Positions 51,496-59,806 of a DNA stretch of 64,000 nt are shown one piece after another. This DNA is from Bordetella genomosp. 4 (lineage in GTDB: Bacteria > Pseudomonadota > Gammaproteobacteria > Burkholderiales > Burkholderiaceae_B), in assembly GCF_002261185.1 (NCBI RefSeq), contig NZ_NEVQ01000013.1:806001-870000 (forward strand). The letters are read 5' to 3'. Made by a program: the position numbers and the translations under genes. Position 1 is the stretch's first letter, and each line of letters opens with the position of its first letter. The notes under the pieces were generated by a model. It saw nothing but the letters and a program-made list of their open reading frames with translations, was not told the DNA's origin and did not search any database.

Positions 51496-51869
51496 TGTCG
51501 CACCACACGACCTCTACTGCAGGCCATGGTCACGGTGATCACGGCCACGACAGCGCCGATCACGGCTCGCTGAAGTCCTACATCGTAGGCTTCATCCTGT
51601 CCATTATCCTGACCCTGGGCTCGTTCGGTCTGCTCATGGTCGAAGGCGTCCCGCGCGGCATCATCCTGCCCGGCATCATCGTGCTGTGTGTGGCACAGTT
51701 GCTGGTGCAATTGGTGTTCTTCCTGCACATGGGCACCTCGAAGTCCCAGCGCGACAATCTGTCGGCTTTCATCTTCGCCGTGTTCGTGATCGCGATCATC
51801 GTGGTAGGCTCGATCTGGGTGCTGCACAACATGAACGCCAACATGATGCACCCGATGCCCGGCATGTAA
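51495..51869 (+). CDS. cyoD: Cytochrome o ubiquinol oxidase subunit IV, His-rich N-terminus
   Basis: Small subunit IV, 124 residues, with three hydrophobic helices (YIVGFILSIILTLGSFGLL, IILPGIIVLCVAQLLVQLVFFLHM, FIFAVFVIAIIVVGSIWVL), needed for CuB site assembly in E. coli. Its N-terminus ([24 protein letters not shown]) is also His/Asp rich. ATG at 51495 overlaps the cyoC TAA by one base. No cyoE follows. Confidence 0.94.
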   Translation: MSHHTTSTAGHGHGDHGHDSADHGSLKSYIVGFILSIILTLGSFGLLMVEGVPRGIILPGIIVLCVAQLLVQLVFFLHMGTSKSQRDNLSAFIFAVFVIAIIVVGSIWVLHNMNANMMHPMPGM

Positions 51870-51911
51870 TGCCCGTCAATGTCATGCATCATGATCAACG
51901 CCGTACTGCAT

Positions 51912-51940
51912 TTGCCGAACTCGTTTTGCTCCGGTATACT
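51912..51940 (+). promoter_or_regulatory. Candidate tRNA-Val promoter
   Basis: TTGCCG (51912-51917), 17-base spacer, TATACT (51935-51940), 45 bases before the tRNA. Confidence 0.65.
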
Positions 51941-51984
51941 GCCGTCCTCGTTGAACGTGATGCACGACATCACGCAGCACTCGG

Positions 51985-52060
51985 GGGTGCTTAGCTCAGT
52001 TGGTAGAGCGGCGCCCTTACAAGGCGTAGGTCACAGGTTCGACCCCTGTAGCACCCACCA
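51985..52060 (+). tRNA. tRNA-Val (anticodon TAC)
   Basis: 76-base cloverleaf with encoded CCA: acceptor GGGTGCT paired with AGCACCC, D arm GCTCAGTTGGTAGAGC, anticodon loop CTTACAA (TAC at 52018-52020) and TPsiC arm ACAGGTTCGACCCCTGT. Stand-alone tRNA after cyoD with its own promoter. Confidence 0.95.
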
Positions 52061-52097
52061 GTCCCCCGAATAAAACACCCAGCCACGGTGGCTGGAT

Positions 52098-52137
52098 GTG
52101 AAAAAAGGCACCGGATTATTCCAGGTGCCTTTTTTGT
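52098..52137 (+). terminator. tRNA-Val terminator
   Basis: Stem AAAAAAGGCACC with GGTGCCTTTTTT around an 11-base loop, followed by GTTG, about 40 bases after the tRNA. Confidence 0.88.
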
Positions 52138-52143
52138 TGCCGG

Positions 52144-52211
52144 GCCGCCCCAAGACAAAAAACGCCCTCTCGGGGGGCAGCAAGCCGAAGGCGCAGCGTG
52201 GGAGCTTTTTT
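52144..52211 (+). repeat. Dispersed terminator-like repeat, copy B
   Basis: Second copy of the element at 23060-23123, same orientation: GCCGCCCCAAGACAAAAAA, then a variable CGCCCTCTCGGGGG, the conserved GCAGCAAGCCGAAGG and CGCAGCGTGGGAGCTTTTTT. It lies between tRNA-Val and the HU gene. Confidence 0.8.
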
Positions 52212-52245
52212 ATTTGCCGGGCTGCCCTGCCCCGTCCACAAACAC

Positions 52246-52290
52246 AAAAGCCCTTGAATATTCAGCGCAGCGCGCTGCTTCCAAGGGCTT
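52246..52290 (-). terminator. hupB terminator
   Basis: Stem AAAGCCCTTG with CCAAGGGCTTT around a 23-base loop that has its own AGCGCAGCGCGCT hairpin, about 45 bases past the HU stop on the minus strand. Confidence 0.65.
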
Positions 52291-52336
52291 TCGTGTTTTG
52301 CGGCGATGTTGCTCGCCGCGCGATCGCGACCGTCGA

Positions 52337-52609
52337 TTAGTTGACGGCATCCTTCAGGGCTTTGCCCGGACGGAATTTCGGCACTTTGGCCTTTTTGATC
52401 TTGATGGTCTCGCCAGTGCGAGGGTTACGGCCCGTGCGAGCAGCGCGCGCCGACACAGCAAACGTGCCAAAGCCAACCAACGTCACTGTGCCGCCCTTTT
52501 TGAGCGTGGTTTTTACGGCACCGATCAGGGCATCAAGCGAACGGCCGGCGGCAGCTTTGGAGATATCGGCCTTGCTGGCGATATGATCGATGAGTTCGGT
52601 TTTGTTCAT
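52337..52609 (-). CDS. hupB: DNA-binding protein HU
   Basis: Histone-like HU of 90 residues: [29 protein letters not shown] dimer helices and the beta-arm region [45 protein letters not shown]. The arm's GRNPRTGE with the DNA-intercalating Pro is intact. A GAGGGG ribosome site precedes the ATG. Stand-alone. Confidence 0.97.
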   Translation of the reverse strand: MNKTELIDHIASKADISKAAAGRSLDALIGAVKTTLKKGGTVTLVGFGTFAVSARAARTGRNPRTGETIKIKKAKVPKFRPGKALKDAVN

Positions 52610-52976
52610 TCAGGTTTACCCCTCAAGGTGTTGGTTCTGTCGGATGCGCGCCGACACCGGGAACAAGCAAGGTGCCAGCAAACGGAGGTAGATATGCTTC
52701 TCGGGCACTGCGCATATCCCAGTGCCCTGCCAAACGCAACGGCAAAATTGCTACGTCGCGGATGTCTTTCGCACCAGAGAAAGTGCTAAGACATCAGCGA
52801 CGCAGGAACATATTAGGCCCCTCGTTGTGGCGACGTCAAGGGGAAAGACTCCGCTGTAAGCCGCGTGGATACTGGCTTCCAGGTGTTTTCGTAATATGCA
52901 CCCAATCTGCGCGCATTTCCGCAACAATCCCGCAAGACGCTGCAAATCCATGATGCGCCGGTCGGGTACATCAGCC
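52610..52976. other. HU-metB gap with a strong stem-loop (52754-52802)
   Basis: The 367-base gap has no gene. It holds an interrupted palindrome, CGTCGC-GGATGTCTT (52754-52768) with AAGACATC-AGCGACG (52788-52802), enclosing a smaller CGCAC/GTGC stem. On the minus strand it is followed by ATTTTGCC, so it may end the PLP-enzyme transcript or form part of the HU leader. Otherwise I see only leader-like sequence for HU. Confidence 0.55.
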
Positions 52977-54218
52977 TCAACCCATGCAAGCCTGCAAAGC
53001 CTGATCAAAATCGTGCAGCAGATCCGCCTGATCCTCGATCCCGACGGACACCCGGATCAGACTGTCCGCAATACCCATCTGGGCACGACGCTCCGGACCC
53101 ATTTCATAATAAATCGTATGCGCGGCCGGCAGCGCCAGACTGCGAGTATCACCCAAATGGGTAGCATTGAGCACGATCTGCAAGTGATTCAGGAAATCAA
53201 AGCAATCGATTCCGTCGGCCAGCTCTATGCCCAATAGCCCGCCGAATCGGCCGCCAAACAATGCCGCTGCACGCTCATGCTGCGGGTGCGTAGGCAAGCC
53301 GGGGTAATGCACCTTTGTCACGCCGGGATGGGCGTCGAGCATTTGCGCCAAGGCCAACGCATTGCTGCAATGCGCCGCCATACGCAACGCCAAGGTCTCG
53401 GCGCCGATGGCGATGCGATGCGCGGAATCAGCCGACAGCGTGCCGCCCATATCGCGCAGGCCCTTCTTTTTGACCTGCAACAGCCCCCAGCCGGTGGACG
53501 GCCCTTTACGGTAGCTGTCATAGATGTTGGGATAGCTTGCCCAGTCGTAGAGGCCCGTGTCCGTGATCGCCCCGCCGAGCGCGTCGCCATGGCCGCTGAT
53601 GTATTTGGACAGCGAGTTCATCACCAGTGATGCGCCGGCCGAACGGCCTTGGAACAGCCAGGGCGAGGTCAAGGTATTGTCGATCACATAAACAAGATTA
53701 CGCTCGCGGCACAGTTCGCCGATACCCGCCAGATCTGCCAACTGGGTGCCCGGATTGGCAATCGTCTCGGTAAACACCATACGCGTATTGGGCTGCAAGG
53801 CCGCACGCACCTGATCCAGATCGGTAGGATCCACGTAGGTAACCTCGACCCCCAACTCAATCAAGGTGCCCAACAGACTGTTCGTGTTGCCGAACACATA
53901 CTGGCTGGACAACAGATGATCGCCCTTGCGCAACAAAGTCGAAAACACCGCCGCCAGCGAAGCCATCCCCGTTGCGAACGAGACCGTTGCTGCGCCGCCT
54001 TCCATTTGGGTGATTTTCGCTTCCAGCGCAGTCGTCGTCGGCGTGCCTTGGCGGCCATACGTAAAGCCTGCCTTGCCCTGAAACACCGCCGCCAGTTCGC
54101 GCGCATCGGCGTAGGCGAACTCGGACGAGGTATGGATAGGCTTATGCACAGCGCCGTGCTCGACGGACAGGCGACGATCAGAATGAAGAATCGTAGTAGT
54201 AAAGCCGTTCTTATGCAT
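52977..54218 (-). CDS. Cystathionine gamma-synthase/lyase-family PLP enzyme
   Basis: Cys/Met-metabolism PLP enzyme, 413 residues. The PLP motif VMNSLSKYISGHGDALGG carries the Schiff-base Lys; further marks are YGRQGTPTTTALEAKITQMEGG, SFATGMASLAAVFSTLL, YVIDNTLTSPWLFQ and an HLGDTRSLALPAAHT substrate loop. Such enzymes do gamma-replacement or gamma-elimination on homoserine esters, cystathionine or methionine. Which reaction this one performs cannot be told from sequence. ATG at 54218 gives MHKNGFTTTILHSDRR. Located upstream of HU; no met gene nearby and no riboswitch seen. Confidence 0.88.
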   Translation of the reverse strand: MHKNGFTTTILHSDRRLSVEHGAVHKPIHTSSEFAYADARELAAVFQGKAGFTYGRQGTPTTTALEAKITQMEGGAATVSFATGMASLAAVFSTLLRKGDHLLSSQYVFGNTNSLLGTLIELGVEVTYVDPTDLDQVRAALQPNTRMVFTETIANPGTQLADLAGIGELCRERNLVYVIDNTLTSPWLFQGRSAGASLVMNSLSKYISGHGDALGGAITDTGLYDWASYPNIYDSYRKGPSTGWGLLQVKKKGLRDMGGTLSADSAHRIAIGAETLALRMAAHCSNALALAQMLDAHPGVTKVHYPGLPTHPQHERAAALFGGRFGGLLGIELADGIDCFDFLNHLQIVLNATHLGDTRSLALPAAHTIYYEMGPERRAQMGIADSLIRVSVGIEDQADLLHDFDQALQACMG

Positions 54219-54344
54219 GATGAATGACTGAGAAAAGTAAATGGCGGATGACGGCACGCGGGACCGGGCTCGAATCAATTGGGCCCGCGGGGGAGCAAGG
54301 GACCGGGAATGCTTGATAGTCTCCTTGCGCGTTACGATGGAAGT

Positions 54345-55082
54345 TTACGCCTGCCGCTGCCGTACGGACTCGTACAAACACACGGCGCTAGCCACACTGA
54401 CGTTCAGGCTCTCGACAGAGCCCAGCATCGGAATCGTCACCAATTGATCGCAGGTCTCGCGCGTCAGGCGGCGCATCCCCTCGCCTTCGGCCCCCATCAC
54501 CCACGCCATGGACCGGCGAGCGTCGACAGCGTGGAGGCTTTCGCTCGCCTGATCGTCCGTGCCAACCACCCAGACATCACGCTCTTTCAACGCGCGCAAG
54601 GTCCGCGCCAGATTCGTCACCGTGATGTAAGGCACCGTATCCGCCGCACCGCACGCCACGCGCTGCACCGTGCTATTGAGCCCGACCGCGCGATCCCGCG
54701 GCGCGATCACCGCGTGCACGCCTGCCGCATCGGCCGTGCGCAGACATGCGCCAAGATTGTGCGGATCAGTCACCCCGTCCAACACCAACAACAGCGCGGG
54801 ACCTTCGATGGTATCCAAGACCTCGTCGACATCCACCGCCAAGAGCCGTTCCTCGGCCAGCGCAACCACACCCTGGTGGCGCGTCCCGCGCGCCAGACCA
54901 TCCAGCCGCTCCATTGTCACCGGATGCACGCGCCGCCCCGCGCGTTCGGCTTGCTCGATAAGCCCTTGCATGCGTTTGTCGCGGCGCGAGGCCTCGACGT
55001 AGATCTCTTTGACGGACTCCGGTGCGTGCCGCAGTCGCGCCACCACCGCATGAAACCCCGCCAGGACTTGGGCTGACGCCAT
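54345..55082 (-). CDS. rlmB: 23S rRNA (guanosine-2'-O)-methyltransferase RlmB
   Basis: SPOUT-class methyltransferase that 2'-O-methylates G2251 of 23S rRNA, 245 residues. N-terminal RNA-binding domain, then the knotted SPOUT fold with [53 protein letters not shown] and [22 protein letters not shown], the three SpoU motifs. The start [17 protein letters not shown] is canonical. It follows rnr, as in E. coli. Confidence 0.96.
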   Translation of the reverse strand: MASAQVLAGFHAVVARLRHAPESVKEIYVEASRRDKRMQGLIEQAERAGRRVHPVTMERLDGLARGTRHQGVVALAEERLLAVDVDEVLDTIEGPALLLVLDGVTDPHNLGACLRTADAAGVHAVIAPRDRAVGLNSTVQRVACGAADTVPYITVTNLARTLRALKERDVWVVGTDDQASESLHAVDARRSMAWVMGAEGEGMRRLTRETCDQLVTIPMLGSVESLNVSVASAVCLYESVRQRQA

Positions 55083-55217
55083 GAATATTCACCTTATATG
55101 CGTAAAGAAAAGCCGGCGCCAATGCACCCGCCCGCCGAGCCGGATGCCCATGCATCCCCCGGCGCAACCGTCATGTTACTGCGTGGCCCGCCAGCGTGCG
55201 CAACTGGCCGGCCAACG

Positions 55218-55305
55218 AGGCCTCGCGAGTCCGCGAGGCCGTGGCGCATCACATGCATACGGAGAGATAGATGCTGCCGGCGCGCAGGCCCCACGAACGG
55301 GGCCT
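55218..55305. other. Two GC-rich hairpins between rlmB and rnr
   Basis: GGCCTCGCG (55218-55226) pairs with CGCGAGGCC (55231-55239), and AGGCCCC (55286-55292) with GGGGCCT (55299-55305). Neither has a clear T tract, so they may be Rho-related or processing structures of the rnr-rlmB transcript. The rest of the gap is featureless. Confidence 0.45.
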
Positions 55306-55315
55306 ACGGCACAGC

Positions 55316-57793
55316 TCAACGACGCCCGCGCGCCGGTGCCTTTTTGACGGCGGAACGCTTTTTCGCCGGCGCAGCGGGTTTGGCCTCTTTTTTCGCCTGA
55401 GCGCGCCGCTGCTTGGCGGTCTGCCCTTTCAAGGCCGCAGGCTTGGGGGCCGCCGCCTTTTTGATTTTGCGCGGCTCGTCCGGATTACGCGAAGCGGCCT
55501 TGCGCAATGCATCAAAGCTCGTGCCCTTGACCAGGCGGAACTCGATACGGCGCGCCTCCAGGTCAACGCGCGAGACCTGGACCTGGACCTTGTCCGTCAA
55601 ACGATATCGCAGGCCCGTACGCTCGCCCCGCAGCTCGTGCAACGCTTCGTTGAACTGGAAATACTCGCCGCCCAGCTCGGACACGTGCACCAGCCCCTCA
55701 ACGTGCAGCGTGTCCAGCGTGACGAATATGCCGAAGCTAGCAACACCCGTCACTGTGCCGCTGAAGTCCTCGCCCACGCGCTCTTTGACGAACCAGCACT
55801 TGAGCCACGCCTCGACATCGCGCGAGGCCTCATCGGCACGGCGTTCGCTGGCAGACAACAGCAAGCCCAGCTTTTCCCAGGTGGCGTGTTCGTGCTCGCG
55901 TTGAGTCCGCCCTATGACCAGCGGCTGGTCTTCCAGACCCGGCACATAGCGCTTGCCTGCCAGCAGCGCCTTGATAACGCGATGCGTCAACAAGTCGGGA
56001 TAACGTCTGATCGGCGACGTAAAGTGGCTATAACCCGGATACGCCAACCCAAAATGGCCGACATTATCCGGACTGTAAATCGCCTGCTGCATCGATCGCA
56101 GACACATGGTCTGCAACAGCTGAAAGTCAGGACGGCCGCGCACCGAATCCAGAAACTCGCCGTAGTCCTTGGCCGTCGGCGCATCGCCCCCGCCCAGTGA
56201 CAGGCCCATCGTGCGCAGGAACTCACGCAACGATGTCAGACGCTCGGGCGTCGGGCCCTCGTGGATCCGATACAGGCCCGGATGCTTGCTGCGAGTCATG
56301 AAATCTGCCGCGCAGGTATTGGCGGCCAGCATGCATTCCTCGATGAGCTTGTGGGCGTCGTTACGCACCAACCCCACGATCTGTTCGATGCGCCCCAGTT
56401 CGTTGCAGACGATCTTGGTTTCGACGGTATCGAAATCGATAGCGCCGCGCTTTTTCCGCTGCTGTACCAGCAACAGGTACAACTCGTGCAGATGGCGCAC
56501 GTGCGGCATCACCGCGCTCAGGCTGTTGGCAACCGGGCCGCCAGGCTGCTGCAGAGCCTCCCAGATCTGGGTATAGGTCGTGCGCGCATGGGAATGGATG
56601 ACGGCGTTGTAAAACTGATAGGCCGAAATCGTACCTGCCTTGGCGCCCGTCGCAGGGATCACCATATCGCAGACCAACACCAATCGGTCCACGTTCGGAT
56701 TCAGCGAACACAAGCCGTTGGACAACGACTCGGGCAACATGGGAATGACTCGGCGCGGGAAATACACACTGGTGCCGCGCTCGAGCGCATCATCGTCCAA
56801 CGCGTCGTTGGGCGTCACATAGTGGCTGACATCGGCAATCGCCACCAGCAAACGCCAACCGGGACGCTTGCGCTGGCCGGTGCCCAGTTCGACTGGTTCA
56901 CAGTACACGGCATCGTCAAAATCCCGCGCATCCTCGCCGTCGATGGTGATCAGCGGCACGTCGCGCAAATCGAACCGATCTTTCAGGTCGGACTTGCGCA
57001 CCACGTCCGGCAAACGTGCAGCCTGCTTGGCGGCTGCCTCGGAAAAGTCCACCGGCACGTCGAACTTGCGCACCGCGATCTCGATTTCCATGCCGGGATC
57101 GTCAATCTCGCCCAGCACTTCGAATACGCGGCCCAGCGGCTGCGTATGGCGCGTGGGCTGCTCCATGATCTCTACCGACACGACCTGCCCGTGCTGAGCG
57201 CCGTTGGTATCGCCAGGCGGGATCAGGATGTCGTGCTTGATGCGCTGGTCTTCCGGCACCACAATCGACAGACCATGCTCATGCAGGAAACGCCCCACCA
57301 GCTTATTAGTGCGGCGTTCGATGACCTCGACGATCACGCCTTCGGGCTTGCCCCGGTACTCGCCCGACGGCTTGACCAGCACACGGTCGCCGTGCAGGAC
57401 CTTGAGCATTTCGCGCGGCGACAAAAACAGATCCTGCCCGCCATCGTCGCGCAACAAGAACCCGAAGCCGTCGCGGTGCCCTTGCACTTTGCCCGCCACG
57501 AAATCGAGCTTGGTGGCCAGCAGCAACACGCCTTTGCGATTGGGCATGAGCTGACCGTCGCGCTCCATGGCATTCAGGCGGCGCTCGAATCCCACCAGCG
57601 TGGCCGGCCGTTCGACGCCCATGCGTTCGGCCAGCTCCGTCGGCGACAGGGGTGCCCCGGCCGAGCGCAGCGCCTTGAGAATGGTCTCTCGGCTCGGCAC
57701 ATCGGGATCAAAGTCTGGAGGGGTTTCGGGCAAGACGGATCCGGATCTGCCGTTGTTATTGTTATTGGAGTCTTTATTCGATCGTTTTGCCAA
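55316..57793 (-). CDS. rnr: Ribonuclease R
   Basis: 3'-5' exoribonuclease that degrades structured RNA, 825 residues. Order: N-terminal winged-helix domain (ETILKALRSAGAPLSPTELAERMG), two cold-shock domains, RNB catalytic domain with DGEDARDFDDAVYC (metal-binding Asp residues) and LMPESLSNGLCSLNPNVDRLV, then an S1 domain (GEDFSGTVTGVASFGIFVTLDTLHVEGLVHVSEL) and a Lys/Ala-rich basic tail (KAAAPKPAALKGQTAKQRRAQAKKEAK). The N-terminus contains an Asn run (NSNNNNNG). Followed by rlmB in the same direction. Confidence 0.96.
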   Translation of the reverse strand: MAKRSNKDSNNNNNGRSGSVLPETPPDFDPDVPSRETILKALRSAGAPLSPTELAERMGVERPATLVGFERRLNAMERDGQLMPNRKGVLLLATKLDFVAGKVQGHRDGFGFLLRDDGGQDLFLSPREMLKVLHGDRVLVKPSGEYRGKPEGVIVEVIERRTNKLVGRFLHEHGLSIVVPEDQRIKHDILIPPGDTNGAQHGQVVSVEIMEQPTRHTQPLGRVFEVLGEIDDPGMEIEIAVRKFDVPVDFSEAAAKQAARLPDVVRKSDLKDRFDLRDVPLITIDGEDARDFDDAVYCEPVELGTGQRKRPGWRLLVAIADVSHYVTPNDALDDDALERGTSVYFPRRVIPMLPESLSNGLCSLNPNVDRLVLVCDMVIPATGAKAGTISAYQFYNAVIHSHARTTYTQIWEALQQPGGPVANSLSAVMPHVRHLHELYLLLVQQRKKRGAIDFDTVETKIVCNELGRIEQIVGLVRNDAHKLIEECMLAANTCAADFMTRSKHPGLYRIHEGPTPERLTSLREFLRTMGLSLGGGDAPTAKDYGEFLDSVRGRPDFQLLQTMCLRSMQQAIYSPDNVGHFGLAYPGYSHFTSPIRRYPDLLTHRVIKALLAGKRYVPGLEDQPLVIGRTQREHEHATWEKLGLLLSASERRADEASRDVEAWLKCWFVKERVGEDFSGTVTGVASFGIFVTLDTLHVEGLVHVSELGGEYFQFNEALHELRGERTGLRYRLTDKVQVQVSRVDLEARRIEFRLVKGTSFDALRKAASRNPDEPRKIKKAAAPKPAALKGQTAKQRRAQAKKEAKPAAPAKKRSAVKKAPARGRR

Positions 57794-57964
57794 AGTTTAA
57801 AATCCTGTATATAATCTTTTGCTTCTGTGGTCTGCCCTAGGCTGATCACTGTAGCAAAAACCAAGCGGTGATTTAAAGTTTAAAACACTAATTGGCCTGG
57901 GAACTGCTGATACGTCTCTATTTCTTCGAAGCGTATCACACAAACCCGTAGATTTTTGCACAGT

Positions 57965-58049
57965 GCCCAGGTGGCGGAATTGGTAGACGCGCATGGTTCA
58001 GGTCCATGTGCCGCAAGGTGTGGAGGTTCGAGTCCTCTCCTGGGCACCA
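57965..58049 (+). tRNA. tRNA-Leu (anticodon CAG), copy 1
   Basis: 85-base class II tRNA with long variable arm and encoded CCA. Acceptor GCCCAGG with CCTGGGC; anticodon loop TTCAGGT (CAG at 57999-58001). Identical in sequence to the copy at 59098-59182. Divergent from rnr. Confidence 0.95.
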
Positions 58050-58090
58050 CGGAATTCAGACGATTCGATCGTCGCATGCCCCCGGCAGCC

Positions 58091-58921
58091 TTATGGTTCC
58101 CGGGGGTTTGTTTTTGTGCGCTCCCGACGGCTGCCCACCCGCCTCACGTGATGCCGCTCATAACGCTCGGCCCCCATGGCGGCGATCTGCGCAGCGACCA
58201 AGGCCTCGAACGGCGCCAACAATGCTGCAAACGATTGCGGCGCCTCTAATACATCCAGCGCGGCGGCAATCGCCTCAATGGTGGACAGGGCCGTCGCCTC
58301 TCCGGCATAACGCACCCGGTATCGCGTCGTCATGCCGTCTGGCAAGGTCACTCGTGGCAACGCCGCCAGATCGGAATGCGTCGCCAGCAAATGGCGCGCG
58401 TGCCGCCAGGTTCCATCAGGCACCACCAATAAAAGAGGCCGCGCCGCTGCGCCGAGGCGAGAGCCCGGTCCAATGGGCTCTACGGCGGCAGCGTGCGCAT
58501 CAACGATTCCCACATCGACAGCCGCATCTGGAGTTGCTGTACCTCCAGCTGCCGTCTCGACCTCGCCCCCCAGGACAGCAACCCCTCGAACCAAGACCCG
58601 CGCGCCCTCACCCGGAAACAGCAAGCAGGGTTCGTACTCCCCCGCGCTCCAAAGCGCCGCATCAAACTGCCGCCCCACATGCAGCGCCGCGTTACGCAAG
58701 CCCAACACCGCCAACCGGGCGGTATTCAGCGCATGGCGGGATTCATCCGGATGCTGCAGCACCAGCACACGCGTACGGCTATCCAAAGAGGGAATCAGCG
58801 CGCACAAACAATGCGTCAGCGGCCGCCGACAACGCTCGCACTTGGGCCGCTTATTCGCCGACGCATCGTCCGCGCCGCCGCCTGCATATCCGTTCCCGCC
58901 AATTTCATTCACCGCCATCAA
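58091..58921 (-). CDS. DTW-domain protein (TapT-like tRNA-uridine aminocarboxypropyltransferase)
   Basis: DTW-domain (YfiP/TapT class) enzyme of 276 residues, which transfers a 3-amino-3-carboxypropyl group from SAM to uridine in tRNA (acp3U). Zinc-binding Cys pattern CERCRRPLTHCLC at the N-terminus, then VLQHPDESRHALNTARLA, and the hallmark LVVPDGTWRHAR near residue 170 (D-x-x-W). An Ala/Gly-rich insert (ETAAGGTATPDAAVD, about 121-150) lies before it. Start may be either of two adjacent ATGs (58921 or 58918). It lies between the two tRNA-Leu genes, but is antisense to them, and its target tRNA is unknown. Confidence 0.85.
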   Translation of the reverse strand: MMAVNEIGGNGYAGGGADDASANKRPKCERCRRPLTHCLCALIPSLDSRTRVLVLQHPDESRHALNTARLAVLGLRNAALHVGRQFDAALWSAGEYEPCLLFPGEGARVLVRGVAVLGGEVETAAGGTATPDAAVDVGIVDAHAAAVEPIGPGSRLGAAARPLLLVVPDGTWRHARHLLATHSDLAALPRVTLPDGMTTRYRVRYAGEATALSTIEAIAAALDVLEAPQSFAALLAPFEALVAAQIAAMGAERYERHHVRRVGSRRERTKTNPREP

Positions 58922-59016
58922 AATCGATACCCTCGCCTGACTTCCAGGCTGAACCCATGACCACGCAGGCCCTGTCCGTTAAGGGCGGCAATTTTCACAT
59001 TATTTTGCCGCCCCAT

Positions 59017-59045
59017 TTGCACACTTCAAAAAAAGTGTGCATAAT
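59017..59045 (+). promoter_or_regulatory. Candidate promoter of tRNA-Leu copy 2 with palindromic spacer
   Basis: TTGCAC (59017-59022), 17-base spacer, CATAAT (59040-59045). An inverted repeat GCACACTT / AAGTGTGC (59019-59026 with 59033-59040) fills the spacer between the two elements, a plausible operator. Confidence 0.6.
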
Positions 59046-59097
59046 GCGCGTCCTCTGATGTTCAAACGCACTGACAACAGTGTGCCAGAACAACAGC

Positions 59098-59182
59098 GCC
59101 CAGGTGGCGGAATTGGTAGACGCGCATGGTTCAGGTCCATGTGCCGCAAGGTGTGGAGGTTCGAGTCCTCTCCTGGGCACCA
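59098..59182 (+). tRNA. tRNA-Leu (anticodon CAG), copy 2
   Basis: Identical to copy 1 over all 85 bases, including CCA; anticodon at 59132-59134. A shared terminator follows. Confidence 0.95.
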
Positions 59183-59218
59183 ATTACTACACTGCGACTT
59201 ACCTTCGCGGTGCGCCGA

Positions 59219-59258
59219 AAAAACCCCGATTGCTTAACCGCATCGGGGTTTTTCTTTT
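59219..59258. terminator. Bidirectional terminator after tRNA-Leu copy 2
   Basis: Stem AAAAACCCCGAT (59219-59230) with ATCGGGGTTTTT (59242-59253), then CTTTTTC. It serves the tRNA and the convergent GNAT gene. Confidence 0.9.
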
Positions 59259-59699
59259 TCAGTTGCCCAGAGCGCGGGTCATGGCAACGTGCGCGATACC
59301 TGCCTCAATGAATTCCTCGCCGTCGGCGGTAAAGCCGTGTGCCTCATAAAACCCACGGGCATGAGTCTGTGCGTGCAACAGCAGCATCCGATGCCCATCG
59401 CCGTGCCCTTGGGTAATCAGGGCGTCCAGCACCTGGCTGCCCACTCCCGTCCCTCGGGCCGACTTGCGCACCGCCATCCGGCCTATGTGCCCATCAGGCA
59501 ACAAACGGCCCGTCGCGACCGGCACATTGTCAGGCCCGTAGGCCACGGCATGCACAGACAAGGGATCATCGTCGTCCAACTCGACCTCGACCGGCACTGC
59601 CTGCTCGACCACAAAGACCTCGTGGCGAACGAGATACGCATCATCACGCAGACGGTCCCAGGTTCCCAAGACGATACGGACAGGAAGGGGTTTAGGCAT
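59259..59699 (-). CDS. GNAT-family N-acetyltransferase
   Basis: Acetyl-CoA-dependent acyltransferase of 146 residues. The acetyl-CoA binding motif A is GRMAVRKSARGTGVGSQVLDAL (R/Q-x-x-G-x-G/A), followed by MLLLHAQTHARGFYEAHGF. Short and single-domain, like ElaA/YjcF. Substrate unknown. ATG preceded by AGGAG. Confidence 0.88.
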   Translation of the reverse strand: MPKPLPVRIVLGTWDRLRDDAYLVRHEVFVVEQAVPVEVELDDDDPLSVHAVAYGPDNVPVATGRLLPDGHIGRMAVRKSARGTGVGSQVLDALITQGHGDGHRMLLLHAQTHARGFYEAHGFTADGEEFIEAGIAHVAMTRALGN

Positions 59700-59806
59700 G
59701 ACGTTCTCCTGCGTTGCTCATAAAACAGATACCCGGCGTACACACCGCCGCATGGCTAATGATAAAGCCACAGTAGAATGTCCGCTCTTTCCTTCCGCCC
59801 TGCACC

